From: Luscinia megarhynchos
Taxonomy: Eukaryota > Chordata > Aves > Passeriformes > Turdidae
Assembly: GCA_034336665.1 (NCBI GenBank)
Contig: CM067584.1
Location: forward strand, 1 to 64,000
DNA length: 64,000 nt
Reading direction: 5' to 3'
A program made the position numbers and the translations under genes. Under the pieces are notes generated by a model. The model saw only the letters and a list, made by a program, of their open reading frames with translations. It was not told the origin of the DNA and ran no database searches. Positions 1 through 11,752 of this stretch are shown piece by piece. Position 1 is the first letter of the stretch. Every line of letters starts with the position of its first letter.

Positions 1-4
1 ATCA

Positions 5-115
5 AAATGGTTTAGGCTGGAAGGGACCTCAAAGCCCACCCAGTGCCACCCCTGCCGTGGCAGGGACACCACCCACTGTCCCAGGCTGTTCCCAGCCTCG
101 TCAGGGCCATGTCCA
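5..115 (-). mobile_element. CR1 LINE 3' end (copy 1)
   Basis: The plus strand starts AATGGTTTAGGCTGGAAGGG and continues through a typical avian CR1 3'-end stretch (reverse complement of the LINE). The four bases before it (ATCA) match the 3' terminus of the ERV1 LTR seen complete elsewhere in the window, so the window begins just inside an ERV1 LTR that had inserted into this CR1. The CR1 boundary on the right is approximate. Confidence 0.75.
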
Positions 116-1984
116 AATGGGCAGGCCAGGCAGAAATCCACTCACCTGACTGGGGTGGGGAGCTGTGGCACGAGGCATTCCACAAATTCCACAGGACTCC
201 GTGGAATTCAGTTGATTCCATGGAATCTCAGGGAACTGAGGCTCTGGTGTGACACCAGGGCAGCGCTGTGACACCATGGAACCTCACGGAATTGAGCGTC
301 CATCATGACACAGCAGGGCCTGGGGAAAGGAAATCTCACTGCCAAAGCATTTTCTGGCTGCTAGATGTTTTTGGCTTTATTTCTCCCAGAATACAAAGTT
401 CCATAAGGACTTTTTCCTGTTTTAAAATAAGACAGAGAGCCGGGACTTCTAGTTGTTCTAGAAAGTGCAGTTTATTTTTCTTCTACAAAAAATACGAGTT
501 CTTGTTACAAGTGTTGACAGCATGGCTCGAAGTCACAAGACTTATGGCTACAAAGTCTTTTCAGGATTTACTCACCAATAAAACACTGCCAACAAAGATA
601 TTTATGTTTCTAATTTAATACTCAAAAATTTTGTCTAATTGCAGTGTGAATTTTCTTATACAATCCGGTTACGGCACACAGACCTATTCTAAGACTTTTT
701 GTCCCATCTGTGACTACCTTTATTCTTTTATTCTTTTTATTTTAAACCCATAGCAAATCTTTTCTCACCTAAACATGTCTCTGCTTTAAGCTTTAAATCT
801 ACATTTTTTCTTCTAGCACCTAAGTTGGAAGCATTTTCCGAGGCCGCAGGTCAAATCCTGTGTTCTTTACTAGACATTGATTGACAGACCCAATGTCGTG
901 AGAATTCCTTGCATTTTGAGTTCCAACAGAATCTCACAGATCCGAGGCTCTCTTGTGACACAGTAGGGTTGGTGGAACCAAGGGCAGCGTTGTGACACCC
1001 CAGAACATCACGGAACCGAGCGTCCATCGTGACACAGCGGGTCCTCAGGAAAGGAAATCTCACTGCCAAAGCATTTCCTGGCTGATAAAAGTATGATTTC
1101 ACCAGTTTTATCTGGGCCAGCACGCAGGGATGCTGGAGGGGTCTCCATCCCTCTGGGACTGGGAAATGCTCGACGGGGCCGGGGGGTTTCTGTCCCTCTC
1201 CCTTTGAAGTGGGGTATCCATCCCCCCTGGTACCGGAAGACACTGCAGGGTGTCTGTCCCTCTCACCCTGGGGTGAGTGCCCCAAGCATCCCGCAGTGTG
1301 ACACGGCCAGAGACCCTCAGCCCTGAGCATCCCCCATGTGTGACACGGCCAGAGACCCCCAGCCCTGAGCATCGCCTGGTGTGACACGGGCAGAGACCCC
1401 CAGCCCCGAGCATCCCCCAGTGTGACAAGGCCAGAGACCTCCAGCTCTGAGCATCCCCCAGTGTGACATGGCCAGAGACCCCCAGCCCCGACATTCCTTG
1501 CCAGGAGAGGCCTGAAACCCCCCAGGACCGCCCAGGGGGGAGGGGGACGGAGAAACCCCCGAGCCTCCCGAGCGCCGCGCCTGGCCGAGGGTCTCCGTCC
1601 TCCTCTGCACGGCGCGCGCGGGGCTTTGAGCGTGCTTTGGGTGGCGAGTGACTCGTTGGGAGAGCAAAGATCAGGCACAGCACTTGATGTGATTTTTGCC
1701 AATTTTATTTTGGCCTCAGCTTTTTTGAACCAGGGTGATGGCCAAACCCGTCTGATGTGGAGGGGTGGCGCGGTCCCTCGCTCTCCCGGTGCTTCTCTTT
1801 CCTTACCTTTGTTGAGCAAGGGTGGTGTCCGACCCCCCCCCCCCCGAATAGGGGGGGCCGGTGTGCTCTCCATCCATCCACCTTACCTTTGGCAGGCTGT
1901 GCTGCCTTTGTCGCCTTTGTGGGGGGGAAGGGAAACCTCTGTCGGTGTCCGTCGTCCTTGGCCCCCAGGGGGAGGCTCACCCCC
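116..1984 (-). repeat. P repeat, copy 1 (promoter part not present)
   Basis: This is a GC-rich composite repeat, present nine times in the window and not recognised by me. In minus-strand reading it has two AAAGGTAAGG splice-donor-like sites (in the 1800-1890 stretch), a 41-42 bp minisatellite, an AT-richer tail and AATAAA signals near 455-480. Its left 600 bases match 46786-47390 at roughly 98 percent. The ERVL provirus A sits directly in its right edge, after a run of five C. Long open frames in it change from copy to copy, so I treat it as noncoding. Confidence 0.7.
1281..1492. repeat. 41-42 bp minisatellite, five copies
   Basis: AGCAT begins at 1285, 1326, 1368, 1409 and 1450, giving a period of 41-42 bp. 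Each unit holds the words GTGTGACA, GGCCAGAGACC and CAGCCC. Because 42 is a multiple of three, the array keeps frames open on the minus strand and creates a false 14-residue protein repeat. The same array has five copies at 48041-48252 but three in two other P copies. Confidence 0.9.
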
Positions 1985-2591
1985 TGTCTTGGGGTGGCGT
2001 CGCAGTGCTTTGTATCCACAATCCTGTGCTGCTCATACCTGGAGGGTTTGTTTTGTCTAGCTAGACAGCGCCCCTCCCCATCGGTGAGCCGCTGCCGCTG
2101 CGCTGCTTGCAAGCTGCTGCCCCCTCTCCTCCTCTGCGCGGCTCGGCTGCTTTTAGCTGCTTCTGCTGGCTTGGCTTCTGCTTCTTCCTCTCCCCCTCCT
2201 TTGCTTAGGCCGCTTCGCTTGATTTTTCCTTCCTTTTTTAGCTAGGAATACGACGTGAACCTGATCCTGGACGACCTGGAACATCAAGAAACAACCTGAC
2301 GCCTGTTCGTGACAAGAAATACGCGTTTCCGCCCTCCCCGGCACCGGAGACGTCCTGAGGCTGTACATCCACTCGGACGCGTGAAGTTTTCTGTGCCACC
2401 CGTGGCTGTTTTTTTCTTGTGTTTGGGAGTGTTTTTTCTGTGTGCTTGCTAAATAAACAAGTTTGTTCCACTTTTCCTCTGAGGAAATTCTTCCCGAACC
2501 CCCTGGTGGGAGGGGGAGGAGTTTGGGGAGTTTGTTCCTTAGGGAGCTCCTTTTGGAGATTTTTCAGCTAATTTGTCCTAAACCAGGACAA
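1985..2591 (+). mobile_element. 5' LTR of ERVL provirus A
   Basis: It starts TGTCTTGGGG and ends AACCAGGACA, so the ends form the TGTCCTGG/CCAGGACA inverted pair seen in all ERVL LTRs here. A polyadenylation signal (AAATAAAC) lies near 2450. It is very similar to the LTRs of provirus E, and unlike the 3' LTR of its own provirus. Confidence 0.85.
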
Positions 2592-3100
2592 ATAATATTG
2601 ACGCCCTAACATCAGGGGCACGAGAAAATGGAAAAAAGCTTTATTACTTTGTAACTGTGTAATGGTATAGATTTATAATGTCTTTTGGGCTGGAGGATGG
2701 CATGTGGTTTTGGTTATTAGGGTTTTTTGAGGTTTTAATACCTCTTTGGTTTCTAGGGTTACTTTCATATCCAGAAATAACTCCAGTACTGTCCGTTATT
2801 TGTTTTTTTTTACTAGAGGGACACTGACCAAAATATTTATTGGTTGCGATGCCTTGTCAAAGATTTATAAAGATGCTGGAATCAGTTCCAAGAATGTGTG
2901 GTTCATGTCTATGCTTATGCACTCAGTTTGTTAGAGGAGAAGCAGGGGAGGAGGCTTTTCAGCCTTTGTTTTCCTTTGTCGCCTCTGAATTTTTTACATC
3001 TTTATTAGAAATTGGGCAGTTTTCCCTGAATATTAAAGAGATCATCTTTCTGATGTTTAATTTACTAAGCTTCCTTTACACGCTTTACAGTTGATATAAA
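2592..3100 (+). other. Primer site and gag leader of provirus A
   Basis: An 8-base spacer separates the LTR from a decayed primer site (TGACGCCCTAACATC from 2600; provirus D keeps TGGCGCCCAA). That start fits tRNA-Lys type primers, by inference. The rest is AT-rich leader, matching 21785-22313 and 49348-49857, with no gene seen before the gag ATG at 3101. Confidence 0.65.
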
Positions 3101-4631
3101 ATGAGGGCTGAGATTTCTAGAGGTGCTGATGCAACTCCTGACTTAGGAGCAAAGCAAAGTGTGAGCAGTTCTGAGTGGTGTGGGAAATGGGAGGACTGGG
3201 CCATATTTAAAGGAATTTTCTGATCCTATAGTCTGGGACTTTCCACAGGAGCAAATTCAGAACCCAGCTGAGGTGGTAAAATATTTTAAAAAGAAGTGCC
3301 ATGATAACCCTAAGGAAAAAAGGATCACTGCAATGAGCTGGGCCCTGGCGTATGTTTATCGTACCCTGTTAGATATTGTAGGATCACAAAGAGAGGAAAG
3401 GGAACAGAGAGAGAAATTAGCTACTATCCTGGTCACTCAGGCTGTAGCCAACACCCAGGCTCCAGGACAGGGGCGAAATTAGACAGTAAGCCTCAACCGA
3501 TGGCTGTGGCTACCAGCAAGAGGAGTGGAAAGCGCATGGCCAAGACTGATCGACCAGTGGAGGATGATGATGATGATGATGCAGGAGAAGAACCCTCAAA
3601 ACATCTCGAAATGAAACCCAGAATTAAAGTGACCTGTGCAAGATTAGAGAGCAATATTGAGTCCTTTTCCTTGAAGGACTTTTGTGGTCTAAGGAAGGAC
3701 TATAGGAGACGACCCGATGAGTCCATAATTAGTTGGCAGGTCCAGCTTTGGGATGCGGCAGGCGAGGCTGCCATTCTGGACAGCACAGACGCGAGACGTT
3801 TGGGATCCCTGTTACATGATCCTGTCATCTATCAAGGGATGATGAGGGGGGCTAACCCTCACAGCCTCTGGGCAGGGTCCTGGATAGTGTGGCACAAAGA
3901 TACCTATGTGCAGAGATTTATATATACAGCGGACATGATGGAAGATCATAGAGCAAGGGATCCAACGCCTGAGGGAAATGGCAGCAGCGGAGATTATTTT
4001 CTCAGATGATGTAACAACTCAGAATCCGGACTTAGTACCCTGTACCCCTGCGATGTCGAGGAAACCTGTGCGACTGGGGCCACCTGAATATGCGTCTGCT
4101 CTAGGAATAATGATGCAGGATGAGGTGTATGACACAGTTCTCGATATGGCCAAGAAGCTTCGGGCCTATGCGGATGATTTACATGGCCCAACCCATGCCA
4201 GAATTGCTGCTGTGCAAACACGCTTGCAGAACTTAGAAGATAAGATAGAGGAAAACCATCGGAGACTCAGGGAGGAAATTAAGGAGGACCTCCTCCAAAT
4301 CTCAGCTGTACAGATTAGAAACCCTGGTACCCAACGCAGATGTTGCCCCGATGGGGAGAGGAGGTACACTCCCCGAGCTGAGTTGAGGTTTTTCTTGCGG
4401 GATTGAGGAGAGGACATGAGGAGATGGGATGGGAAGTCTACGGCTGCTCTGGCACAATGGGTGAGGGATTTGAAGGAAGGCAAGATTGAAAGAGCAAGTT
4501 CCACCAAAAGGAGAGCCACTCCTGTTGCCCATAGTCAAAGTGCCAAATATGATAGTGAGAATGACATGTCTGACCCTCTTGAGGGAACTTCTAAGACCTA
4601 TGCCCCAGAAAAGAAGAATAATCAGGCTTAG
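3101..4631 (+). pseudogene. gag: ERVL gag pseudogene (provirus A)
   Basis: The start is the ATG at 3101, homologous to the ATG at 22314 where provirus D reads on for about 175 codons. The frame is lost near 3198, picked up at 3180-3482, and further open pieces follow at 3500-4009, 3978-4406 and 4416-4631. Seen features: a basic, alpha-helical N-terminal part, a run of Asp codons (GAT repeats near 3565), and a C-terminal coiled-coil-like stretch around 4200-4290 rich in Glu, Arg and Leu. The capsid-like identity is inferred from position; I see no CCHC zinc knuckle. Stops and frameshifts rule out a full Gag. It keeps the empty CACTG site (3326-3330) used by an LTR insertion in provirus E. Confidence 0.75.
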
Positions 4632-7600
4632 AGGGGCCCTGCCTCTAGCCAGGGTGAGGCGAGGGAGAGCTGTGTGTTTTGGACCGTGTGGATTTGGTGG
4701 CCTGGCACATCGAAAGCACAGAAGTATAAAGATTTAGTTGACGCAGGTGCACAATGTACAATAGTCATCAAGATATGTGGGGGAAGAATCTTTTTCTATT
4801 GCTGGTGTGACAGGTGGATCGCAGGACTTTACCATGGTGGAAGCTGAAGTGAGTTTAACTGGAAAGGAATGGAAGAAACATCTTATTGTGACTGCTCCAG
4901 AGGCCCCATGCATTTTGGGCATAGATTACCTTCGGAGCGGGTATTTGAAGGACCCAAAAGAACACAGGTGGGCATTTGGGATAGAAGCTCTGATGGCAGA
5001 GCACATCCAGCAATTCAACACCTTGCCTGGACTGTCTGAGAATCCCATTACAGTAGGACTTCTGAAAGGAGAAGAGCAATGGGTACCAATTGACACTTCA
5101 ACAGTGCATCACCGGCAATATAGGACAACTCGAGATGCTGTGATCCCCATCCATAAGATGATTCGGGAGCTGGAGAGCCAAGGGGTGGTTAGCAAAACCC
5201 ACTCACCCTTCAACAGCCCCATCTGGCCTGTGCGCAAGCCTGATGGAGAATGGAGACTGACTGTGAACTATCGCGCATTGAATGAAATCACCTCACCGCT
5301 AAGCGCTACTGTGATGGACATGCTGGAACTCCAGTACGAGCTGGAGTCCAAGGCAGTAAGATGGTATGCCACCATTGACATTGCCAATGCGTTTTTCTCC
5401 ATTCCTTTGGCTGCAGAGTGCAGGCCTCAGCTTGCTTTCACCTGGAGGGGTGTGCAGTACACCTGGAACCGACTGCCCCAGGGGTGGAAACACAGTCCCA
5501 CCATCTGTCATGGGCTGATCCAGGCTGCATTGGAAAAGGGTGAGGCTCCGGAACATTTACAATATATTGATGACATCATTGTATGGGGAAACACAGCAGA
5601 AGAAGTGTTTGAGAAAGGAGAGGAAACTATCCAAATCCTCCTGGAAGCCGGTTTAGCCATTAAGAAGAGTAAAGTTAAGGGACCTGCTTGTGAGATCCAG
5701 TTCCTAGGAGTGAAGGGGCAAGATGGAAGACGTCAGATTCCCACTGATGTTATTAACAAAATCACAGCTATGTCTCCAGCCCCTAATAAGAAAGAAACAC
5801 AAGCTTTCCTAGGTGCCATAGGCTTTTGGAGAATGCACATCCCCGAGTACAGTCAGATTGTGAGCCCTCTTTACCAGGTCACTCGGAAGAAGAATGATTT
5901 CCTTTGGGGCCCTGAACAACAGCAAGCCTTCGCCCAGATTAAACAAGAAATCGCCCATGCAGTAGCTCTTGGCCCAGTTAGGACGGGGCCAGATGTGAAG
6001 AATGTGCTCTACTCTGCATCTGGGAGCCACGGTTTGTCTTGGAGTCTGTGGCAGAAAGTGCCTGGTGAGACCTGAGACCGACCCCTGGGATTTTGGAGCA
6101 GAAGTTACAGAGGATCGGAAAGCAACTATACCCCAACAGAGAAGGAAATCTTGGCCGCCTATGAGGGAGTCCAAGCCACTTCAGAAGTGATCGGTACAGA
6201 AACACAACTCCTCTTGGCACCCCGACTGCCAGTGCTGGGGTTGATGTTCAGCGGAAAGGTTCCGTCCACCAACCATTTCACCAGTGCCACATGGAGCAAG
6301 TGGATTGCCCTCATCACTCAGCGCGCCCGGACTGGAAAACTCAATCGCCCTGGGATTTTAGAAATAATTACAAACTGGCCAGAAGGTGAAAGATTCAGTG
6401 TCACGGTTGAGGAAGAAGAACCAGTGACCCGGGCTGAAGAAGCTCCACCATACAGCCAGCTACCGGCAGAGGAAGCATGTTACGCTCTATTCACCGACAG
6501 CTCTTGCCGCATCGTAGGGATGAACCGGAGGTGGAAAGCAGCTGTATGGAGCCCGACATGACAGGTTGCAGAGGCCACTGAAGGAGAGGGCGGATCAAGT
6601 CAGCTTGCTGAACATAAAGCTATTCAACTGGCCCTAGACGTTGCAGAAAGAGAGAAATGGCCGAAATTCTATGTGTACACTGATTCCTGGATGGTGGCCA
6701 ATGCTCTGTGGGGATGGTTGAAGAAATGGAAAGAGGCAAACTGGCAGCGCAGAGGAAAACCAATTTGGGCTGCTGAAGAATGGATAAACATCGCTACTCG
6801 TTTAGAGAAACTACCTGTGAAAGTTCGCCATGTAGATGCCCATGTCCCCAGAAGTAGAGCCAACGAAGAGCAGCAAAATAATGAGCAGGTAGATCAGGCT
6901 GCAAAGATAGGGATGTCTAAGATAGATCTTGACTGGGAGCACAAGGGAGAGTTGTTCCTAGCAAGATGGGCCCACGATGCCTCAGCTCACCAGGTTAGAG
7001 ACCCCACCCAGTGGGCACGAGACCGAAAGGTGGATCTTACTATGGACAGCTTAACACAAGTTATTCATGACTGTGACACTTGCACTGCCATCAAGCAGGC
7101 CAAGCGGGTGAAGCCCCTCCTGTATGGTGGACGTTGGTCCAAGTACAAGTACAGGGAGGCTTGGCAGATTGATTACATCGCACTGCCTCAGACCCGCCAG
7201 GGTAAACGATATGTGCTGACCATGGTGGAAGCCACCACCGGATGGTTGGAGACCTACCCTGTGTCCCATGCTACTGCTCGAAACACCATCCTGGGCCTGG
7301 AAAAGCAGGTCCTTTGGAGGCATGGCACCCTTGAGAGGATTGAGTCAGACAATGAGACTCATTTTATAAATAACCTCGTCAACACCTGGGCTAGGGAACA
7401 CGGTATTGAGTGGGTGATTACCATGCATCAGCTGCGGGTAGAGTGGAGAGGTACAATGGATTGTTGAAGACCACCTTGAAAGCATTGGGTGGGGGGTCTT
7501 TTAAAAACTAGGAACAACATCTAGCAAAGGCTACTTGGTTAGTTAACACCAGAGGTTCCATCAACCGAGCAGGTCCTGCCCAGTCTAACTCCCTTAATAT

Positions 7601-7796
7601 AGTGGATGGAGATAAAGTCCCAGTGGCCCAAGTTAGAGGTTTGTTAGGAAAGGCAGTATGGGTTAATCCTGCCTCGAGTACAGGTAAACCCATTCGTGCT
7701 ATTGTCTTTGCTCAAGGACCAGGATGTACGTGGTGGATAATGCAGAAAGATGGAACAACACGATGTGTACCTCAGGGGGATCTGATTGTGGGGTGA
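4632..7796 (+). pseudogene. pol: ERVL pro-pol pseudogene (provirus A)
   Basis: The order is aspartic protease, reverse transcriptase, RNase H, integrase. The protease active site at 4740-4751 reads D-A-G-A, not D-T-G-A, followed by a frameshift. One open stretch at 4777-6075 covers late protease and RT, with the YIDD catalytic motif at 5563-5574 and a conserved connection region. RNase H begins around 6480 with a changed motif (D-S-S, where the sisters have D-G-S). Integrase keeps its His-His-Cys-Cys region (about 6970-7090) and the first two acidic residues (about 7166-7350), but the third is frameshifted. Stops lie at 6073 (CGA to TGA), 6559 and 7509 (TGG to TAG, shared with provirus D). 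The final TGA is at 7794. Not functional. Confidence 0.85.
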
Positions 7797-7958
7797 GAGA
7801 AGGAATAACGTAAGTGTTGAAGGCCTGAGTAAGTAAAATGAGAGGAAACGTGTAAGTGTTGAAGGTTTGAGCAAGGAGATGAAAGCTTTTACATTGTATA
7901 GTGAGTGTATATATCCCAATTGTGTGTCAATGTTCACGATGTGGGATAAGGGGTGGAA
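7797..7958 (+). other. Untranslated region and polypurine tract of provirus A
   Basis: Short degenerate repeats of the phrase GTAAGTGTTGAAGG run after pol, then a polypurine tract (GGGATAAGGGGTGGAA) ends directly at the LTR. The same arrangement precedes the 3' LTRs of D and E. No env is present. Confidence 0.75.
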
Positions 7959-8570
7959 TGTCCTGGGTTAGTGTTATGACTACTCCTCTCCCTGCTCCCC
8001 CCACCTCTGTCTGCACGGAGCTGCCTGCCGCCATGGCCATTCCTCCCCCGCCCCGGTGGGCCCCCGGCTGCGGAGGGCTGCTGGTTTGCTGGGCTGCTTG
8101 GGCTGGCCTGCTGCTGCTGCTGCTTTTGCTGCTGCTGCTGCTTTTGCTGCTTTGGCTGCCGCTTCTTCCCCTAGCTTTTGCCCCAGCTTCTCCTGCCCCC
8201 GGCTGCTCCCTCTGTCTCTCTCCCTTCTTCCCCTCATCCTGAAGATCAGCACCGGCTCCAGACGAGGGATCTGAACATCAGAGACTGCCTCTGGAAGCCT
8301 GCCAAAAGAAGCTTTGTACTCTTCCCAGCAGGGACTGACCGAGCTCGTCCATCCTTGCTCACATTGGTGAAAACATTTTGTGTCATCTGGGGTTTGCTCT
8401 TTCCTGGTGCTGGGCAGTGTTTTTTTTCTGTGTGTTTGTTAAAATAAACAGGTTTTTTCCACTTTTTTCCCCTCAGAGGAAGTTCTTCCCAAACCCGGTA
8501 GTGGGAGGGGGAAGGAATTCTGGGGGTTTATTTTCCTAGGGGCACTCCTTTGGGAGATATCTCCTGGACA
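7959..8570 (+). mobile_element. 3' LTR of ERVL provirus A, divergent subfamily
   Basis: It starts TGTCCTGGGTTAGTG and lacks the GGTGACG start of the E-type LTR. It contains a CTG-rich triplet tract (about 8107-8153), an AAAATAAAC signal near 8440 and a shortened 3' end: the last 20 or so bases before GGACA are missing. Its closest relative in the window is the inverted solo LTR at 50088-50691. Confidence 0.8.
8107..8153 (+). repeat. CTG/CTT triplet repeat within LTR
   Basis: This is an imperfect run of CTG triplets broken by TTT. The matching CAG run (reverse strand) lies in the inverted LTR near 50525-50570. Confidence 0.85.
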
Positions 8571-9103
8571 ACCCCATAGCTAAACTTTTCTCACCTAAAC
8601 ATGTCTTTGCTTTCAGCTTTAAATCTTTAAATTTTTGCTTCTAGCAGCTAAGTTGGAAGCATTTCCCACGGCCTCAGGTCAAATCCTGTGTTCTTTACTA
8701 GACGTTGATTGACAGACCCAATGTTGTGAGAATTCCTTGCATTTTGAATTCCAACAGAATCACACAGACACGAGGCTCTCTTGTGACACAGTAGGGTTGG
8801 TGGAACCAAGGGCAGCGTTGTGACACCCCAGAACCTCACAGAACCGAGCATCCATCGTGACACAGCGGGGCCTCAGGAAAGGAAATTCCACTGCCAAAGC
8901 ATTTTCTGGCTGATAAAAGTTTGATTTGTACCACTTTTATCTGGGCCAGTGCCATAAGAATGCTCGAGGGGTCTCCATCCATCTGGGCCTGGGAAATGCT
9001 CAAGGGGCTGGGGTGTTTCTGTCCCTCTCCCTTGGGGTGGAGTCTCCGTCCCTCTGGGGACACCGCAGGGTCTTTGTCTCTCTCACCCTGGGGTGAGCGC
9101 CTC

Positions 9104-9232
9104 GAGCATCCCCCGGTGTGACAGGGCCAGAGACCCCACAGCCCCGAGCATCCTCCAGTGTGACACAGCTAGAGACCCCCAGCCCTGAGCATCCCCTGGT
9201 GTGACATGGCCAGATATCCCCCAACCCCGCCA
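9104..9232. repeat. 42 bp minisatellite, three copies
   Basis: It has the same unit as at 1281-1492 but only three copies, like 32204-32335. Copy number therefore separates two lineages of the P repeat. Confidence 0.85.
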
Positions 9233-9984
9233 TCCCCTGCCAGGAGAGGCCGGCAGGACTGCCCAGAGAGGAGGGGGACGGAGACACCTCCGGGTCCCCT
9301 GTGCTCCCTGCCTGGCTGAGGGTCTCCGTCCTCCTCTGCATCGGGCGGGCAGGGCTTTGATCTTGGTTTGCCTAGCGAGTGGCTCCTTGGGAGAGCAAAG
9401 ATCAGGCACAGCACTTGATGTGATTTTTGCCAATTTTATTTTGGCCTTAGCTTTTTTGAACCGGGGTGATGGCCAAACACCTCTGATGTGGGGAGCCGGC
9501 GCGGTCCCTCGCTGCCCCGGATCTTGTCTGTCCTTACCTTTGTTGAGCCAGGGTGGTGTCTGACCCCCGCCAATTTGGGGGGGCCCGTGTGCTCTCCATC
9601 CATCCACCTTACCTTTGGCAGGCTGTGCTGTCTTTATCGCCTTTAGGTGGGGGGTGTCCACCCTCCTCACCCCAAGGAGAGAACCGGGGAGCAAGGTCTC
9701 TCCGTCGTTATCCTGCGTGGAGATGTGGGGGGCGTCAGGTCATGGCGGTCTTCCTGCACCATGGAGGAGGGGGCGGGTGATCTGTGCTCATTGTGGTGTG
9801 GGCTCGGGTGGCCTCCGTGGAGCAGAGTCACGGGTGGGGTCTCCGCGCCCTTCATTGCCAGGCAGATGGCGCAGAGCGGATCTCCGCCCTCTCCGTGGGT
9901 CTCCTACTGGTGCGCTGCTCGGGGCTCCTCTCCTGGGGTCTCCTCCTCCTCCTGCTGCCGATGCTGCTACTGCGGACCCGAGCC

Positions 9985-10150
9985 AGTGGGGCTCCTTATA
10001 TACCCAGACCAAGCCCCGCCCCTTTCAGGCACAGTCAATAAGAGCCCTGAAACAAGCGTGGGGGCGGAGCACCCAGCGTTCCTCCTTGTGATGACTCAAA
10101 GAGGAGGCGTGGCGACAGCGTGACCGAGTGTTCTGATTGGTCGGAAGGAG
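9985..10150 (-). promoter_or_regulatory. P-repeat promoter, copy 2 (CCAAT, GC box, TATA)
   Basis: On the minus strand a TATATAAGG box (plus TTATATA at 9996-10002) is preceded by GGGGCGGGGC, a further CAAT-like box (TATTGACTG, here one base off CCAAT), a GTCATCAC element, a GC-rich box and GACCAATCAG. The same order recurs in four other P copies, which argues for constraint or recent spread. Activity is inferred from the motifs only. Confidence 0.7.
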
Positions 10151-11076
10151 AAAGATCATAAAAGGGGCAAGGCTCGGGCAAGGGCTGGGGGAAACAGGTG
10201 TGAGGATAGTGTGGAGGTGGGGCCGGGGTCACACTGGGATTTGGGAGCAGCTCCGGGTGCTCCTGGTCTATCCACAACTCTCCTGGACCCTTTCAGGCAC
10301 TGCAAGAAGCAGAGGAAGGGGTCTCTGGGGGTCCCAGCCCCATTCCAGGAGTCGACAAGTGTTGACAGCATGGCTAGAAGTCACAAGACTTATGGCTACA
10401 AGGTCTTTTCAGGATCTACTCACCAATAAAACACTGCCAACAAAGATATCTATATTTCTAATTGAATACCAAGAAATTTTGTCTAATTGCAGTGTAAAAT
10501 TTCTTAGCCAGTCCTGTTCTGGCACACACACTTATTGTAAGACGTTTTGTCACATCTGTGACTACTTTTATTCTTTATATATCTCAAACTCCATAGCTAA
10601 TCTTTTCTCACTGAAACATGTCGCTGCTTTAAGCTTTAAATCTACATTTTTGCTTCTAGCACCTAAGTTGGAAGCTTTTCCCAAGGCCTCAGGTCAAATC
10701 CTGTGTTCTTTACTAGACATTGATTGACAGACCCAATGTTGTGAGAATTCCTTGCATTTTGAATTCCAACAGAATCACACAGACCCGAGGCTCTCTTGTG
10801 ACACGAGGGCAGCACTGTGACACCCCAGAACCTCACAGAACTGAGCGTCCGTCGAGACACAGCGGAGCCTGGGGAAAAGAAATGTCACTGCCAAAGCATT
10901 TTCTGGATGTTAAAATTTTGATATGGGCCAGGTTTATCGGGGCCAGTGTCCTAGGGATGCTCAAGGGGTCTCCATCTCTCTGGGCCTGGGAAATGCTCAA
11001 GGGGACGGGGGTGTCTTAGTCCCTCTCCCTTGGGGTGGGGTCTCCATCCCTGTGGGGACATCGTAGGGTCTCTTTC

Positions 11077-11752
11077 TCTCCTAGTCTGAAGGACAGATGT
11101 CTGTCAATATAGGCAGAAGATTCTCTTTGAAATGAAGAATGTAAACCCCTCCCTCCAAATTATTAGAAATTTTTTCTTTAAAAGGCACTTAGGCAAAGAT
11201 ATGGGAATTAAGAATAACAGTTCTTTACTGGGAATATAAAAATAGAAATACAGTATTACAAGAAATCTATCCCAACTGTGACAGAGTCAGAATCCAAGCT
11301 GACACCCGTCAATCACTCAGGGTGTTGGCAGCAGTCCCATTCAATGGTGGCTGCATCCCCCTGCAGTGACAGGTGTGGTTCAGCTGAAGCAGTGCTTCTG
11401 TAGAAGGGTACAGCCTTCCTCCAAAAGTCCAGGGATGATGTGGAAAGGTCCGGCTTCTCCTCTGGAATCCAGTGGAAAGAAGGATAACTTGCTGTCCAAC
11501 AGCTCCGATTTTATCTAGGTAGGAAAGGCTTGGCTCCTCCCCCTGGCTGCAGCATCTCCCAGTGGGATGATGTAATTTTATCAGTCATGCAGTGGGACTC
11601 AATGGGCCAGCAGCAGATGATATCTTCCTGGAGGGAGGATGCGTTGTGGAAAAGATCAAGATGATTGCCCCATCTCGTCTTAAAGATGGCCCATTAGCAG
11701 GATGGTATATGCCTCAGAGAAAAGGAAATCTCTACCCCACCCGGTTGTAACA
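11077..11752 (-). mobile_element. ERVK-like LTR, copy 1
   Basis: On the minus strand it begins TGTTACAACCGGG and ends near ACTAGGAGA (elsewhere ...GGGACA), length 676. An AGTAAAGAAC stretch and a T-rich 3' half resemble betaretrovirus-like avian LTRs, a by-eye family call. No internal region is attached and the flanks show no matching target duplication, so it is a solo or fragmentary LTR carried along in the repeated array (also at 29296, 34959 and 57187). Confidence 0.65.

Larger units (their letters stand above)
1985..8570 (+). mobile_element. ERVL-type provirus A (degenerate)
   Basis: The order is 5' LTR, primer site, leader, gag, protease-RT-RNase H-integrase, 3' LTR. No env lies between integrase and the 3' LTR, as expected for ERVL. 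The reverse transcriptase keeps a YIDD active-site motif at 5563-5574, but gag and pol have stops and frameshifts. The two LTRs are of different subfamilies and the right flank differs from that of provirus E, so this is probably a recombinant of two insertions. It shares its left flank and left half with provirus E. Confidence 0.85.
8571..11076 (-). repeat. P repeat, copy 2 (with promoter)
   Basis: This copy holds an AT-richer end (8571-8720), a three-copy 42-bp minisatellite, splice-donor-like sites (minus strand, near 9540 and 9610), the promoter block near 9996, and a second AT-rich block with AATAAA-like signals (10360-10720). The left edge joins the 3' LTR of provirus A at ACCCCATAGC, a different point of the repeat from that used by the other ERVL insertions. 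The right edge abuts an ERVK-like LTR. Confidence 0.7.

Noticed and set aside
1281..1492. CRISPR-like array
   Set aside because: The repeats are contiguous 42-bp units without unique spacers, in a vertebrate genome; this is a minisatellite.
851..1873. 340-codon minus-strand open frame (and its relative at 47882-48640) as a protein gene
   Set aside because: The frame is sustained by the 42-bp minisatellite and GC-rich sequence, it is read in different frames in sister copies, and it shows no conserved domain.
7797..7958. env gene in the ERVL proviruses
   Set aside because: Only about 160-190 bases lie between the pol stop and the polypurine tract in A, D and E, so there is no room for env; this agrees with the known ERVL layout.
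11077..11752. ERVK-like LTR as the end of a complete minus-strand provirus
   Set aside because: No primer site follows it, no purine tract precedes it, and no betaretroviral coding sequence lies on either side in any of the copies.
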